Assembly (NCBI GenBank): GCA_902494585.1 | Contig: CABUUD010000002.1 | Location: 1 to 64,000 of the forward strand | DNA: 64,000 nucleotides | Direction of reading: 5' to 3' | Source: an uncultured Collinsella sp. | GTDB taxonomy: Bacteria > Actinomycetota > Coriobacteriia > Coriobacteriales > Coriobacteriaceae | Shown: one piece after another, positions 7,661 to 17,203 of the stretch | Layout: each line of letters opens with the position of its first letter | Numbering within the stretch: the first letter of the stretch is position 1 | Notes under the pieces: model-generated | The model's input: only the letters and a program-made list of their open reading frames with translations | Databases searched by the model: none | What the model was told of the DNA's origin: nothing | Translations under genes and position numbers: made by a program

Positions 7661-8425
7661 ATGAAGCAATTGCTTATTCGTGCCGATGATATCGGTTATT
7701 CGTATGCCGTTGACCTGGGGATTGCCAGAAGCGTCAACGAGGGCCTGGTGCGCTCAGCGGGCCTTATGCCTAATATGCCCGAGGCCGAGCGTGGGTGGTC
7801 GCTCGTGGCGGATGCCGATACTGCGGTGGGCCAGCATACCAACGTGTGCCTGGGTAAGCCGTGTGCCGATCCAGCGCTCATTCCGAGCATGCTCAATGAG
7901 AATGGCGAGTTCCATAGCAGCCGTACCTTCCGCGAGCATTTTAAGCGCGGTGAGGAGCTGATAGACTTCGACGAGGCCTGCATCGAGATTCGTGCGCAGC
8001 ATGACCGCTTTGTCGAGATTGTGGGTCGCGAGCCCGACTACTTTGAAGCCCATGCCGTCATGAGCAAAAACCTTAACCGAGCGATCTCGGCGGTTGCCCA
8101 GGAGCTGGGCCTTAAGGAGCAAAAGGCGAGCTTCGACCCCACGGCGGTGGTGCGTTGCGGAAATACTGATCTGCGCGCGGTGATGCATTCGATGGAGCCG
8201 GGCTACGAGCCAAAAGACTCGATTATGCAGACGGTTCGCGAGATGTCCGACGGCGAGACGGTCGTCTTTGTGTGCCACCCGGGCTATCTTGATCGTTTTA
8301 TCCTCGAGAACAGCTCGCTTACGGTCGATCGTATCAAGGAAGTCGATGCGCTGATCGATCCTGAGCTGCGCGCTTGGCTTGAGTCCCAACCCGATCTTCG
8401 CCTGATTGATTACCGCGACCTGTAA
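7661..8425 (+). CDS. ChbG/YdjC-like carbohydrate deacetylase
   Basis: 254 residues. Family features seen are the N-terminal RADDIGYS metal-binding Asp pair, then a long TIM-barrel-like body with GQHTNVCLG and FEAHAVMS segments and a late CHPGYLD motif. Members remove acetyl groups from chitooligosaccharides or related sugars; the actual substrate here is open. No phosphotransferase or chitobiose genes are near, unlike the chb operon. The gene stands alone between two GGGACAGG hairpins and has its own terminator. Confidence 0.85.
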   Translation: MKQLLIRADDIGYSYAVDLGIARSVNEGLVRSAGLMPNMPEAERGWSLVADADTAVGQHTNVCLGKPCADPALIPSMLNENGEFHSSRTFREHFKRGEELIDFDEACIEIRAQHDRFVEIVGREPDYFEAHAVMSKNLNRAISAVAQELGLKEQKASFDPTAVVRCGNTDLRAVMHSMEPGYEPKDSIMQTVREMSDGETVVFVCHPGYLDRFILENSSLTVDRIKEVDALIDPELRAWLESQPDLRLIDYRDL

Positions 8426-8434
8426 GGGCCCATG

Positions 8435-8467
8435 CCACCACAAAGGGGACAGGCACCTTTGTGGTGG
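8435..8467. repeat. Hairpin with GGACAGGCA loop, copy B
   Basis: A 12-bp perfect stem (8435-8446 with 8456-8467) has the same loop as copy A. It differs from copy A by a paired change in the stem (CCACCAC/GTGGTGG for CTACCAC/GTGGTAG), which keeps the pairing. Confidence 0.75.
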
Positions 8468-8471
8468 TTCT

Positions 8472-8506
8472 GGCGCCGTTGCCATTATGGCGGCGGCGCC
8501 TTTTTT
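8472..8506 (+). terminator. Terminator after the ChbG-like gene
   Basis: A 14-bp GC-rich stem (8472-8485 with 8487-8500, two G-U pairs) is followed directly by TTTTTTG. Confidence 0.85.
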
Positions 8507-8564
8507 GTCCGTGCGGCGCGGTAGAGTGTAGGCGGTTGAAATTTGCGTCCATCGAGGAGCTGCT

Positions 8565-10322
8565 ATGAATGAGATCAAGTGCCCGCATTGTGGCGAAGTT
8601 TTTAAGGTCGATGCGTCTGGCTATGCGGATATCGTCAAGCAAGTACGCGATGCCGAGTTTTCGCGCGATCTGGATGAGCGTGTGAAGGCAGTCCAGCGCG
8701 AGGGCGAGCAGGCGCTGGAGCTTGAGCGTTCGCGTTCGGCGTCTGCCCTGCAGGAGGTGGAGTCTCGGCGCAATGCTCAGCTTGTCGAGCAGAAGAACAC
8801 CGCGGAGCAGAAGCTGGCACAAGAGATTGCCAAGCGCGATGCCGAGCTTGCCGAGCTGCGCGCTAAGCTCGAGGGCGCTGCCGCAGAGCGCGAGAGTGCA
8901 AGCCAGCGCGCGGCGGTAGAGGCGCGAGCCAATGCTCAAAAAGAGAATGCCGAACTCCAGCGTGAAATTGATAGCCTGCGTGCGCAGCTTGGGCGCAAAG
9001 ATGACGAAGCAAAGCTTGCCGAGTCGGCGGCGCGCAACGCCGCTCAAAACGATTTAGCTGCACGTGATGCTCAGATTGCCGAGCTGCAGGCCAGGCTTGC
9101 CGCTGCGGACAAGGCCCAGGAGATGGCGCTTGCCGCTGCCGCGGCAGAGTCGCAGCGTGAGCTCGATGCCGCTCGCAGCGAGGCCGAGCGCGCGCTTGCT
9201 GACTATCGCGCGAAGGTACAAGAGAAGTTTTCCGCCGCAAAGGCTCAGTCCGAGCAAGAGGCCGAGGGCCTGCGTGCCCAGCTGCGCGAACAGGAGCTGA
9301 CGGCCAAAATGAACCTATCGGAGGCGGTCGCCGCGGCGGAGCGTGAGCGTGATGAGGCGCGTGCCAAGCTGACGAGTGAGCTGGCGGTGCGCGATTCGCG
9401 TGAGGAACAGTCCAAGGCAGCCCACGAGCTTGAGCTCGCGCAGGCCAAGCGCGTGAGCGACGAGTTGATCCGCTACAAGGACGAAGAGATTGAGCGCCTT
9501 AAGGAAATGAAGATCCGCCTGTCCACCAAGATGGTGGGCGAGTCGCTCGAGCAGCACTGCGAGACCGAGTTTAACCGCCTACGCATGACGGCGTTTCCTA
9601 ACGCGTACTTTGAGAAAGATAACGATGCGTCCGAGGGCACCAAGGGGGACTTTATCTTCCGCGAGTGCGACGCGAGCGGCAACGAGGTCATTTCGATTAT
9701 GTTCGAGATGAAAAACGAGAACGACGAGACTGCGACCAAGCACAAGAACGAGGACTTCTTTAAGAAGCTCGACCACGATCGTCGCCAGAAGGGCTGTGAG
9801 TATGCAGTGCTCTGCACGCTGCTCGAGCCCGAGAGCGAGCTTTACAATGCCGGCATCGTGGACGTGAGCTATCGCTACGAGAAGATGTACGTGATCCGCC
9901 CGCAGTTCTTTATTCCCATGATTACGCTTCTTCGCAACGCTGCCATGGGTTCGCTGCGCTATAAGCAGGAGCTGGCGGAGTACAAACAGCAGAATATCGA
10001 CGTTACGAACTTCGAAGCCAAGATGGAAAAGTTCAAGAACGACTTCGGCCGCAACTACGAGATCGCGAGCCGCAAGTTCCAAACGGCGATCGATGAGATC
10101 GACAAGACGATTAGCCATCTGCAGAAAACCAAGGAGGCGTTGCTGTCCTCCGAGAACAATCTGCGCCTAGCCAACAAGAAAGCCGACGATCTTACCATTC
10201 GCAAGCTCACGTGGGGCAACAAGACCATGAAGGCGGCGTTTGACGAGGCGCGCGGGGCTGCGACGGAGACAAACGATGAGCCAGCCGAGGCGGATTCGTA
10301 TGAGGTTGAGGATACCGAGTAA
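8565..10322 (+). CDS. DUF2130 protein with long coiled coil
   Basis: 585 residues. A CPHCGEVF zinc-knuckle-like start is followed by an Ala/Glu/Arg-rich coiled coil (about 25-320). A conserved globular DUF2130 region follows (about 330-520) with [29 protein letters not shown] and EYAVLCTL. The D-x13-E-x-K spacing in that region resembles a PD-(D/E)XK nuclease core; that reading is inference. A second short helical region and an acidic tail close the protein. GAGGAG precedes the ATG. Function is not established. A strong terminator follows. Confidence 0.85.
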   Translation: MNEIKCPHCGEVFKVDASGYADIVKQVRDAEFSRDLDERVKAVQREGEQALELERSRSASALQEVESRRNAQLVEQKNTAEQKLAQEIAKRDAELAELRAKLEGAAAERESASQRAAVEARANAQKENAELQREIDSLRAQLGRKDDEAKLAESAARNAAQNDLAARDAQIAELQARLAAADKAQEMALAAAAAESQRELDAARSEAERALADYRAKVQEKFSAAKAQSEQEAEGLRAQLREQELTAKMNLSEAVAAAERERDEARAKLTSELAVRDSREEQSKAAHELELAQAKRVSDELIRYKDEEIERLKEMKIRLSTKMVGESLEQHCETEFNRLRMTAFPNAYFEKDNDASEGTKGDFIFRECDASGNEVISIMFEMKNENDETATKHKNEDFFKKLDHDRRQKGCEYAVLCTLLEPESELYNAGIVDVSYRYEKMYVIRPQFFIPMITLLRNAAMGSLRYKQELAEYKQQNIDVTNFEAKMEKFKNDFGRNYEIASRKFQTAIDEIDKTISHLQKTKEALLSSENNLRLANKKADDLTIRKLTWGNKTMKAAFDEARGAATETNDEPAEADSYEVEDTE

Positions 10323-10341
10323 GGCATAGCGTATAGTGCAA

Positions 10342-10379
10342 AAGTGGGGCCGCTGGCGATGTTGCCAGCGGCCCCACTT
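10342..10379. terminator. Bidirectional terminator between convergent genes
   Basis: A perfect 16-bp stem with a GATGTT loop lies between the DUF2130 gene and the convergent helicase gene. On the minus strand it runs on as TTTTGC; the plus side has only a weak T-run. Confidence 0.75.
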
Positions 10380-10401
10380 CATTTCGTTCCAGTATGTGCG
10401 G

Positions 10402-13083
10402 CTAGTCCTCGAGCAGGTCCTCGATAAAGCCGACGCGGTAGTTTTTGAAGATGACCTCGCCACCGTCTTGCGTGGCGTCCAGATCGACATCGCCCATGAT
10501 GCCAAAATCGTGGTCGCCATCCTCGTCGGCAAAGATCTGGTGCACGTGCCACACGTGCGCGGTCTTCTCGTCGGACTCGTCGATGGAAAACATCGCGGCG
10601 CTGCGGGCGTCTCCGTCGGTGAGGATTTCCTCGTGCTGCTCATGGTAGGCATCGAGCGCCTTTTGCCAGCGGACCTCGCTCATGCCCCAGTCCTCGTCGA
10701 GCTCGCCCAGATCGCGAACGTGCTCGCGGGCGGCAAGGGTCACGCGGCGGAAGAGCGCGTTGCGCACCAACAGCGTGCAGCCGCGGCGGTCCGCCACGAC
10801 CTCGTCGATGCCCTGCGGCGGCGCGGCGTCGAGTGCAGCGGGGTTGCCGGCGTTTTCCCACTCGTCCACCAGGCTCGAGTCGACCGAGCGCACCACAAAG
10901 CCGAGCCACGAAATGATGTCGCGCAAGCGCTCGTCGCGCTTCTCGATGGGCACGGTGCGGTCGAGAGAACGGTAGGCCTCTGCCAGGTAGCGCAGCAAAA
11001 TGCCCTCGGAACGGGCGATGCCGAGCTTTTGGATATAGCCCTTAAAGTCGCTCGCGCTCTCCAGCATGTCGCGCAGGACGCTCTTGGGCGAGAGCTGGTA
11101 GTCGTTGGCCCAAGGTACTTCTTGGCAGTACTTGTCGAAGGCGGCATCGAGCAAGTCCTCGAGCGGCTTTTCGTAGGTGACATCCTGGATGCGCTCCAGG
11201 CGTTCTTCATATTCGACGCCGTCAGCCTTCATTTCGGCCATCGCGCGGTCGCGCGCGGCGCGCTCCTGTGCACGCAGCACCTGCTTGGGGTCCTCGAGCG
11301 TAGCCTCGACCATCGAGATCAGATCCATGGTATAGGTCTCACTCTCGGGGTCGAGCAGCTCCAGGGCGGCAAGCAAAAACGGCGAGAGCGGCTGATCGAG
11401 CGCAAAGTCCTCGGGCAGGTCGACCGTCAGCGCGTAGTCGATGTCCGGCGCGGCGTCAGCCGGAGCGTCGGGCGCGGGCGGCACCTCGGTGCGCACGACG
11501 ACGCCGGAGTCGATGAGCGTGGCGAAGATCTCGTCGGCACGAACCTCGAGCTTTGTCTTTTCCTCGGGCGTTTGCAGGCTTGTCTCGATGAGGTCGTGCA
11601 CGCGGGCGCGAGCGTCGCCGCCCTGCTCGACCACGCTAATCACCATGGAGTGCGTGATACGCAGGCGCGGCTTGAGCGTTTCGGGCTGCGTCTCGATCAG
11701 ACGCTCAAAGGTCTGCTTGTTCCAGGTGACAAAGCCCTCGGGGGCCTTTTTCTTTTTAATCTTGCGGAGCTTCTTGGGGTCATCGCCCGCCTTGGCCATG
11801 AGCTTGGCGTTCTCGATCTCGTGCTCCGGGGCCTCGGCGATGACCATACCCTCGGTGTCAAAGCCCGAGCGACCGGCACGACCAGCGATCTGATGGAACT
11901 CACGGGCGCGCAGGCGGCGCATCTTGTAGCCGTCGAACTTGGTGAGCGCGGTGAGGACCACGGTGTGGATGGGCACGTTGATGCCAACGCCGAGCGTGTC
12001 GGTGCCGCAAATGACGGGCAGTAGGCCCTGCTGCGCCAGGCGTTCGACCAGGAGGCGATAGCGCGGCAGCATACCGGCGTGGTGCACGCCGACGCCACAT
12101 CCGAGCAGGCGCTTGAGAATCTTGCCAAAAGCCGTGGAGAAGCTCGTGCCTTTGGCGGCTTCCTTAATAGCCTCGCGCTGCTCCTTGCTGGCAATGCCAA
12201 AGTTGGCGAGGGATTGCGCCGTCGCAAGGGCGGCGTCCTGGCTAAAGTGCACGATATAGAGCGGGGCCTCGCCGCGGCGCATGGCGAGCTCGACCGTGCC
12301 CTCGAGGGAGGTCGTCACATAGTCGTAGCTCAGCGGAACAGGACGCGGGGCATCGACGACCAAGTCGCAAGCAGCGCCGGTGTGCTCCTCGAGTGAGGCG
12401 GCGATGGCAGCGACATCGCCGAGCGTGGCGCTCATGAGCATAAACTGCGTGTGGGGCAGGGTGAGCAGCGGTACCTGCCAGGCCCAGCCGCGGTCGGGGT
12501 CGGCAAAGTAGTGGAACTCGTCCATGGCTACGCAGCCCACATCGGCATCCTCGCCCTCGCGAAGTGCATCGTTGGCAAGGATTTCGGCCGTGCAGCAGAT
12601 GACGGGCGCCTTGGTGTTGATATGCGTATCGCCGGTGATCATGCCGACGTTATCGCGGCCGAGCACCTGTACCAGATCGAAGAACTTTTCACTGACCAAG
12701 GCCTTGATGGGGGCCGTGTAATAACAGCGTTTGCCCTGTGCCATGCCCATAAAGAGCATACCCAGCGCGACGAGCGATTTACCCGATCCGGTCGGTGTGC
12801 CTAAAATGACGTGATCGCCGGCAGCCAGATCCATGAGGGCCTCTTCCTGGTGGTCCCACAGCTCAATGCCGCGATCGCTCGTCCATTCAAGGAAGCGTTC
12901 GAAGGCCTGGTCGGGCGTGAGCCATGGTTCGGGCTCGCTGCCGTCCTCGGGCTCCCACCAGGTGGGGGAGAGCGCGCCGAGCGAGCCAAACTCGGCTTCG
13001 GTTCCCGTGCCGCCCGAGAATGAGCTGGCGGCGCCGGCGCCGGAGACGGTGCTGGCGGCGGTGTCTGTCGTGGTCTGTGCCAT
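10402..13083 (-). CDS. Ski2/Lhr-like DEAD/DEAH-box helicase with DUF3516 tail
   Basis: 893 residues. SF2 motifs: TPTGSGKS Walker A (96-103), MDEFH Walker B (187-191), SAT (218-220), and QIAGRAGRSG motif VI (398-407). The C-terminal half matches the actinobacterial DUF3516 type, with GFVVRSVDSSLVDEW near its end. Such helicases are thought to unwind RNA or nucleic-acid hybrids; the target is not known. The start at 13083 is chosen because GAGAGAAAG lies upstream and the frame before it runs into a repeat element. The first 45 residues are Ser/Gly/Ala/Thr-rich and probably disordered. Confidence 0.88.
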   Translation of the reverse strand: MAQTTTDTAASTVSGAGAASSFSGGTGTEAEFGSLGALSPTWWEPEDGSEPEPWLTPDQAFERFLEWTSDRGIELWDHQEEALMDLAAGDHVILGTPTGSGKSLVALGMLFMGMAQGKRCYYTAPIKALVSEKFFDLVQVLGRDNVGMITGDTHINTKAPVICCTAEILANDALREGEDADVGCVAMDEFHYFADPDRGWAWQVPLLTLPHTQFMLMSATLGDVAAIAASLEEHTGAACDLVVDAPRPVPLSYDYVTTSLEGTVELAMRRGEAPLYIVHFSQDAALATAQSLANFGIASKEQREAIKEAAKGTSFSTAFGKILKRLLGCGVGVHHAGMLPRYRLLVERLAQQGLLPVICGTDTLGVGINVPIHTVVLTALTKFDGYKMRRLRAREFHQIAGRAGRSGFDTEGMVIAEAPEHEIENAKLMAKAGDDPKKLRKIKKKKAPEGFVTWNKQTFERLIETQPETLKPRLRITHSMVISVVEQGGDARARVHDLIETSLQTPEEKTKLEVRADEIFATLIDSGVVVRTEVPPAPDAPADAAPDIDYALTVDLPEDFALDQPLSPFLLAALELLDPESETYTMDLISMVEATLEDPKQVLRAQERAARDRAMAEMKADGVEYEERLERIQDVTYEKPLEDLLDAAFDKYCQEVPWANDYQLSPKSVLRDMLESASDFKGYIQKLGIARSEGILLRYLAEAYRSLDRTVPIEKRDERLRDIISWLGFVVRSVDSSLVDEWENAGNPAALDAAPPQGIDEVVADRRGCTLLVRNALFRRVTLAAREHVRDLGELDEDWGMSEVRWQKALDAYHEQHEEILTDGDARSAAMFSIDESDEKTAHVWHVHQIFADEDGDHDFGIMGDVDLDATQDGGEVIFKNYRVGFIEDLLED

Positions 13084-13204
13084 GTGTTTGCTTTCTCTCG
13101 CGATTGTCCGCCAACTATTATGGCGTAGCGGCGGCGCGGGGTGCCAGCGCGCGAGAAAATGCAGGAAATGGGCGTTCTGCCCAGCCGTTTGGTGCAGTTG
13201 CCAG

Positions 13205-13327
13205 CTAAGTGAGTAGACTTTTTGCAATATCGCGAGCACATGGCTTTTGCGTAAGGGATTTACCTGCGGTTTTAGTTTTCGTTATGTGGGTTGTGCTTGG
13301 CTATTGCTAAAAAGTCTACTCACTTAG
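13205..13327. repeat. 123-bp inverted-repeat element, copy 3
   Basis: The same 19-base termini and exactly the same length as copy 2. The interior has diverged except for a shared TTTACCTGCGG core and T-rich stretch. It lies in the 309-base gap between the helicase start and the TrmB-like gene, where I see no other feature beyond the helicase's likely promoter region. Confidence 0.88.
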
Positions 13328-13392
13328 GTTTGAGGGTCGTTCGCTGGCGCCTATTTGCGCTTGTTTGCTGACGCCGCGACCATCAGAGGCCC

Positions 13393-14232
13393 CTAGGACT
13401 CTTGTGGCAGGCGCTTCTTGCCTTTGCGGGCGCGGTTTTTAAAGTTCGCGACGGCTTCTTCCATGCCCAGAGGTACATAGGTGAGCTCATCGAGGTTGTC
13501 GGGCAGGTAGCAGGCAAGGCTTTGCTCCTGCGCTCGGCCTGCTGCGAGTTGTTCATCGCTGGGCTGCGCGCCGGGTGTGGCGCAAATGCCATAGACGGCG
13601 GCACCCATCTCGCGCGTGCGGCATTCATATTCGGTCTCGGGGTGCTCGGGATGGTCGCGGCGGACGTCGTCACTAACCCAAAGCGTGTCGTAGCCGGCCG
13701 CGGCAAACTGCCCCAGGGCGTAGTCGCGCAATGGCTTGCTATCGGTTCGCAGCGTGACGGTGGCGCCGGCTGCAAAGAGCGGGCGGTAGAGCATCAGATG
13801 GTCGACATGGACGAGTCGTTTTTGGGCGTACTTGGCCTTGGGCTGCGGCGTGGGAAAGTTAATGGTGATGGCATCGAGCTCGCCTGCGGCAAATAGCCGC
13901 GGTAGCGATGCGGCGCCTCGGGGCAGGACGAGTGCGTTGGACAGCTCCTGCTCGCAGATTTTCTGCGCGGCATAGGCGATGCAGATGGGCTCCTGGTCCA
14001 TGCCGATAAAGAGGGTGTCGGGTTCACGGTGAGCTCGCTCAACCAGATAGGTGCCTTTGCCGCAGCCCAGATCTAGATGAAGGCGGGTGAAGGGCTTGCC
14101 GCCTGCGGGCGCACAGGCCTCGCGCCAATCTCCGGCATAGGCCTCGGGGTTCGTCTCAATCGCATCGGCGTAGCGCTCCAGGCGCTCCTCGAGCACAAAG
14201 TTCTTAGGCGTGCGAACGTGGACGGCTCCCAT
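13393..14232 (-). CDS. TrmB-like tRNA (guanine-N7)-methyltransferase with altered motif
   Basis: 279 residues. The SAM site is DLGCGKGTYL (54-63). The family's substrate motif, normally like DPWPKxRHxKRR, reads here FPTPQPKAKYAQKRL (126-140): the Asp is replaced, and the second half keeps K and R. An extra C-terminal tail of about 60-70 residues, rich in charge, is not typical of E. coli TrmB. It probably methylates G46 of tRNA, but the substitution makes a changed specificity possible. It is transcribed divergently from nothing; the Trm9-like gene follows upstream in the same direction. Confidence 0.72.
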   Translation of the reverse strand: MGAVHVRTPKNFVLEERLERYADAIETNPEAYAGDWREACAPAGGKPFTRLHLDLGCGKGTYLVERAHREPDTLFIGMDQEPICIAYAAQKICEQELSNALVLPRGAASLPRLFAAGELDAITINFPTPQPKAKYAQKRLVHVDHLMLYRPLFAAGATVTLRTDSKPLRDYALGQFAAAGYDTLWVSDDVRRDHPEHPETEYECRTREMGAAVYGICATPGAQPSDEQLAAGRAQEQSLACYLPDNLDELTYVPLGMEEAVANFKNRARKGKKRLPQES

Positions 14233-14352
14233 GAGGCTCCTTGGTCATAAGTGTGGAACGCATAGCTGCACGTTCCGTCAATGGGTTGAAAAAAGGGGTG
14301 GGCATGGTTTGCCCGAAAATTGCGGCGCGGCTCGACGGCGAGTCGTCGGTGC

Positions 14353-15225
14353 CTACAGGCGCTTGAGAATCACATAGCGGTTGAGATCGCCGCTGCGACC
14401 GTCAGCATGGAAGCGCTCAAGCTCGCGCACGGGGACCTCGCCGCTCTTGTAGAACGTACGCACGCCGCGCACCAGGTCGGTGATCTGCTGATCGTCAAAG
14501 TGATGGCAATAGCGGTAGGCGTGGCGGTCGTTTTGCCAGCCAATAAGGTGGTCACCGGCTTCAAACTGCGCGGAATCGTAACCCTCAAACGGCGGGGTGA
14601 GCTCGGCGCGGGCTTCGGCTCGAACGGCCTTGCGCGCCATGCGCTCGTCGTTCATAAACTCCCAAAAGCTGATGGCGATGATGCCGCCCGGGCGCGTCTG
14701 CCGCACCAGGGCGTCGAGCACGCGTACGCGGTACTCGCACGACGGCACGTGGTGCATAAAGCCAAAGCAGACCGAGATGTCGGCGAGCGGGGCGTCGAAA
14801 AGCACGTCGGGCGTCTCGGCGGGGTTGAGTTTCATGAGGGCATCGAGCACGTCGAGTTCTTGGAAGTGCAAGTTAGGAATGCGCAGGGCGTGGCCGCGTG
14901 CATCGATGGCCAGGTCCTGGCACGAGTCGACGCCATAGAACTCGAAGGGGCAGCTGGCGTCTGCCGAGGGGCTCGTGCCGTCCATGCCTTTGGCAGCCAG
15001 CGTGCCGCCGGCGGCAAAGTTCTCGAATCGCATATTGCCGCAGGCGAGATCGAAGACGCGGACGGGATGCTCGATCGTGGCGACGTCGAGCTGTTCGAGC
15101 GCGATGTCCATGGTGCGCACCCAGCCGGGCCACGGGGCCTGGCGCGTATCGGAAAAGGAGGCGGAGTGCTCGCGATAGAACGTGTTGTTGAGCTGGATGA
15201 GCGATGAGGCGAAATCGCGGTTCAC
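14353..15225 (-). CDS. Trm9/ALKBH8-like SAM methyltransferase
   Basis: 290 residues. Several blocks match eukaryotic Trm9, which methylates cm5U34 of tRNA to mcm5U: FSDTRQAPWP (24-33), DLACGN (59-64), FMHHV (156-160) followed by a PGGIIAISFWE strand, YRYCHHF (238-243 region) and the closing NRYVILKRL. The start at GTG 15225 is chosen because GGAGGGAG lies 9 bases before it and the Trm9-like homology begins soon after; longer starts lack a site. No Trm112-like partner is visible. An elp3 gene lies 2 kb away. Recognised from motif memory, not from a search. Confidence 0.75.
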   Translation of the reverse strand: MNRDFASSLIQLNNTFYREHSASFSDTRQAPWPGWVRTMDIALEQLDVATIEHPVRVFDLACGNMRFENFAAGGTLAAKGMDGTSPSADASCPFEFYGVDSCQDLAIDARGHALRIPNLHFQELDVLDALMKLNPAETPDVLFDAPLADISVCFGFMHHVPSCEYRVRVLDALVRQTRPGGIIAISFWEFMNDERMARKAVRAEARAELTPPFEGYDSAQFEAGDHLIGWQNDRHAYRYCHHFDDQQITDLVRGVRTFYKSGEVPVRELERFHADGRSGDLNRYVILKRL

Positions 15226-15492
15226 GGCGCGGAACTCCCTCCGTTGGCGGTGCGGAATAAACAGTACGACCATACTACCGTTAACGCCGCAACGGGGACA
15301 ACCGAGCTGCGGGTCATTGCTTTGTTTGGACACATTTCCGCAGCTCATATGCACCCGCAACCGCCGGTTGTCAAAAATCTCACTAAAATAGGTGGCATGT
15401 TTTTGGCGGTGGCGGATACATTTTTAACTGTGCAAGGCGCCTAAGAACAAAAACGGTCCGGCGGCACGGCTGGCAAAAGCATAGGAGGAACC

Positions 15493-16209
15493 ATGAATGT
15501 AGAAACTGCGCAGCGGCTCGCCGACCTTCGCCGCAGCAAAGGCTTTAGCCAAGAAGGGCTGGCACGAAAGCTGGGGCTGTCGCGCCAAGCGGTCAGTAAA
15601 TGGGAGCGTGCAGAGAGCTCGCCCGATACCGAGAACCTGATCTCGCTCGCCAAACTCTATGGCGTGAGCCTGGACGAGCTGCTCAATCCGAGCGATGAGA
15701 TCGAGGACGATATCGAGTTTGAGAACGAGGACCGCGCCCGTCAGCGCGAGGCCGAGGCGGCAGAGCGCGCGCGTACCCATGAGGCGGCGGCACGTGCCAC
15801 CGAGGCGGCAACACAGGCGAGTGATGCTGCGGCCAAGGCGGCGCAAGCGGCAAGCTGGAGTGCACAGGCCGCCAATGCCGCTACGGCGCAGGCGACGAGT
15901 GGCGGCGCAGTTGGCTCGACTCCGGTGAAGGGCCCGTTCCAGTCATTCCCGTATTGGGCCGTGTGCTGGCTGCTGTTCTTTTTGCTGATGTTCCTGTTTG
16001 GCGCCGGCCCCTTTGCCGCGCTGATCTTCTTTACGATTCCCATCTATCACTGGGTTGCGCGTGCGCTCGATGGTGATTGGGCACGCGGGGATATTCAGGT
16101 TGGTCCGGCGCCGGCGGCGGCTAGGGCTCAGAATGCTTCCGCTCCGGTTGATACTGACGTGGCTACCGCGACTACCGCTGACCCGATCGCCAAAGAGGGT
16201 GATGAATGA
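15493..16209 (+). CDS. XRE-family regulator with membrane anchor
   Basis: 238 residues. Residues 5-60 form an XRE helix-turn-helix (KGFSQEGLARKLGLSRQAVS). Then comes an acidic linker, an Ala/Gln/Glu-rich helical stretch (about 80-135), and two hydrophobic membrane segments (about 150-190). TAGGAGGA precedes the ATG. The stop overlaps the start of the following DUF4097 gene (ATGA), so the two are translationally coupled. A membrane-bound regulator sensing the envelope together with its partner is a reasonable inference. Confidence 0.88.
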   Translation: MNVETAQRLADLRRSKGFSQEGLARKLGLSRQAVSKWERAESSPDTENLISLAKLYGVSLDELLNPSDEIEDDIEFENEDRARQREAEAAERARTHEAAARATEAATQASDAAAKAAQAASWSAQAANAATAQATSGGAVGSTPVKGPFQSFPYWAVCWLLFFLLMFLFGAGPFAALIFFTIPIYHWVARALDGDWARGDIQVGPAPAAARAQNASAPVDTDVATATTADPIAKEGDE

Positions 16210-17105
16210 TGAAGCTTTCGCATGAATCCAAGGTACGCTTGGGCGTTGGCATCGGAGCGTTCGTGCTCATCATCGGACTTGTCTTTGGCACTTCGCGGCT
16301 ATTGGCTCATTCCGATATGGTGCGTACGACCGGTATTCTATCTGGCAATTTGTCTGATTTTGACGATATGTTTGACGACGATGATCTCTTGGATAACGGC
16401 AACTATTCCGCTCGGCCTCAACAGCTTTCGAGCGAAACGTTTGATGCCGACGCGTTCACATCGCTTGACTTGGACGTGACGTCGGGCACGGTCGAGATCA
16501 AACACGTCTCCGGCGGGCCGGTGCGCGTAATTGAAAGCGGGCGTGTGGCAACGGGGACCGTTGCCTTCGATTCGGCAACCCAAAATCTGGCCGAAATCAA
16601 GGGCTCTACGCTCAAAATTCGCCAGTTCGATTGCGATGACGAGCGCGCCATTGACCGCACGGTTACCGTCGAACTGCCGCGCGAAGTTGCCGATAACATG
16701 GTGGGCATTACAGCGAATGTAGGATCGGGCGATCTGACGGTCACGGACATTGCGTGCCATGACCTCAACCTGACTTTGGACTCGGGAGACGTTGAGTTTG
16801 CGGGCACCGTGACCGACACCCTGAATGCCAAGGTCGGTTCGGGCGATGTGACGTTCGAGCTCTACCAGGCCCCCGCGAAGTCGATGGACGTGAGCGTGGG
16901 CTCGGGCGATGTGGAGATGACGGTTCCGAACTCGACGGGCTTTAAGGCGAGCCTTACCCTGGGTAGCGGCGACTTCGAGAGCGATTTCCTTCCGCTTGGC
17001 TACGACGGCGAGACCATTTTGAATCTTGAATTCGATAACGGCGATAAGTCTGCCACGTATCGTTTTAAGGTCGGTTCGGGCGACATGTCGTTTGATCCGG
17101 AGTGA
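16206..17105 (+). CDS. DUF4097 beta-helix envelope protein
   Basis: 299 residues. One N-terminal membrane segment (about 12-34) is followed by an acidic linker and a repeated beta-solenoid. The motif GSGD or DSGD recurs about every 20 residues (GSGDLTV, DSGDVEF, GSGDVTF, GSGDVEM, GSGDFES, GSGDMSF), which is the DUF4097 signature. Members such as LiaG-like proteins sit in envelope-stress operons. Its start overlaps the end of the XRE gene by four bases. The solenoid probably lies outside the membrane. Confidence 0.88.
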   Translation: MMKLSHESKVRLGVGIGAFVLIIGLVFGTSRLLAHSDMVRTTGILSGNLSDFDDMFDDDDLLDNGNYSARPQQLSSETFDADAFTSLDLDVTSGTVEIKHVSGGPVRVIESGRVATGTVAFDSATQNLAEIKGSTLKIRQFDCDDERAIDRTVTVELPREVADNMVGITANVGSGDLTVTDIACHDLNLTLDSGDVEFAGTVTDTLNAKVGSGDVTFELYQAPAKSMDVSVGSGDVEMTVPNSTGFKASLTLGSGDFESDFLPLGYDGETILNLEFDNGDKSATYRFKVGSGDMSFDPE

Positions 17106-17152
17106 CAGACGGCTATCGAAGACTTATAAACCATAGCCGCGCTCTTTGATGG

Positions 17153-17195
17153 AGGCGCCGGGGCCGTGGTCGGCTTCGGCGCCTTTGCCTTTACA
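17153..17195 (+). terminator. Probable terminator of the HTH/DUF4097 operon
   Basis: An 8-bp stem AGGCGCCG/CGGCGCCT with a 16-base loop is followed by TTGCCTTT. Confidence 0.55.
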
Positions 17196-17203
17196 ATGGG
17201 GAC

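Noticed and set aside
10336..12024. A 562-codon plus-strand frame opposite the DUF3516 helicase
   Set aside because: Antisense to helicase motifs, and it begins inside a terminator stem.
16640..17105. Repeated GSGD motifs as a DNA repeat or RTX toxin
   Set aside because: The spacing and context match a DUF4097 beta-solenoid. The DNA copies differ too much for a recent repeat, and no GGxGxD nonapeptides occur.
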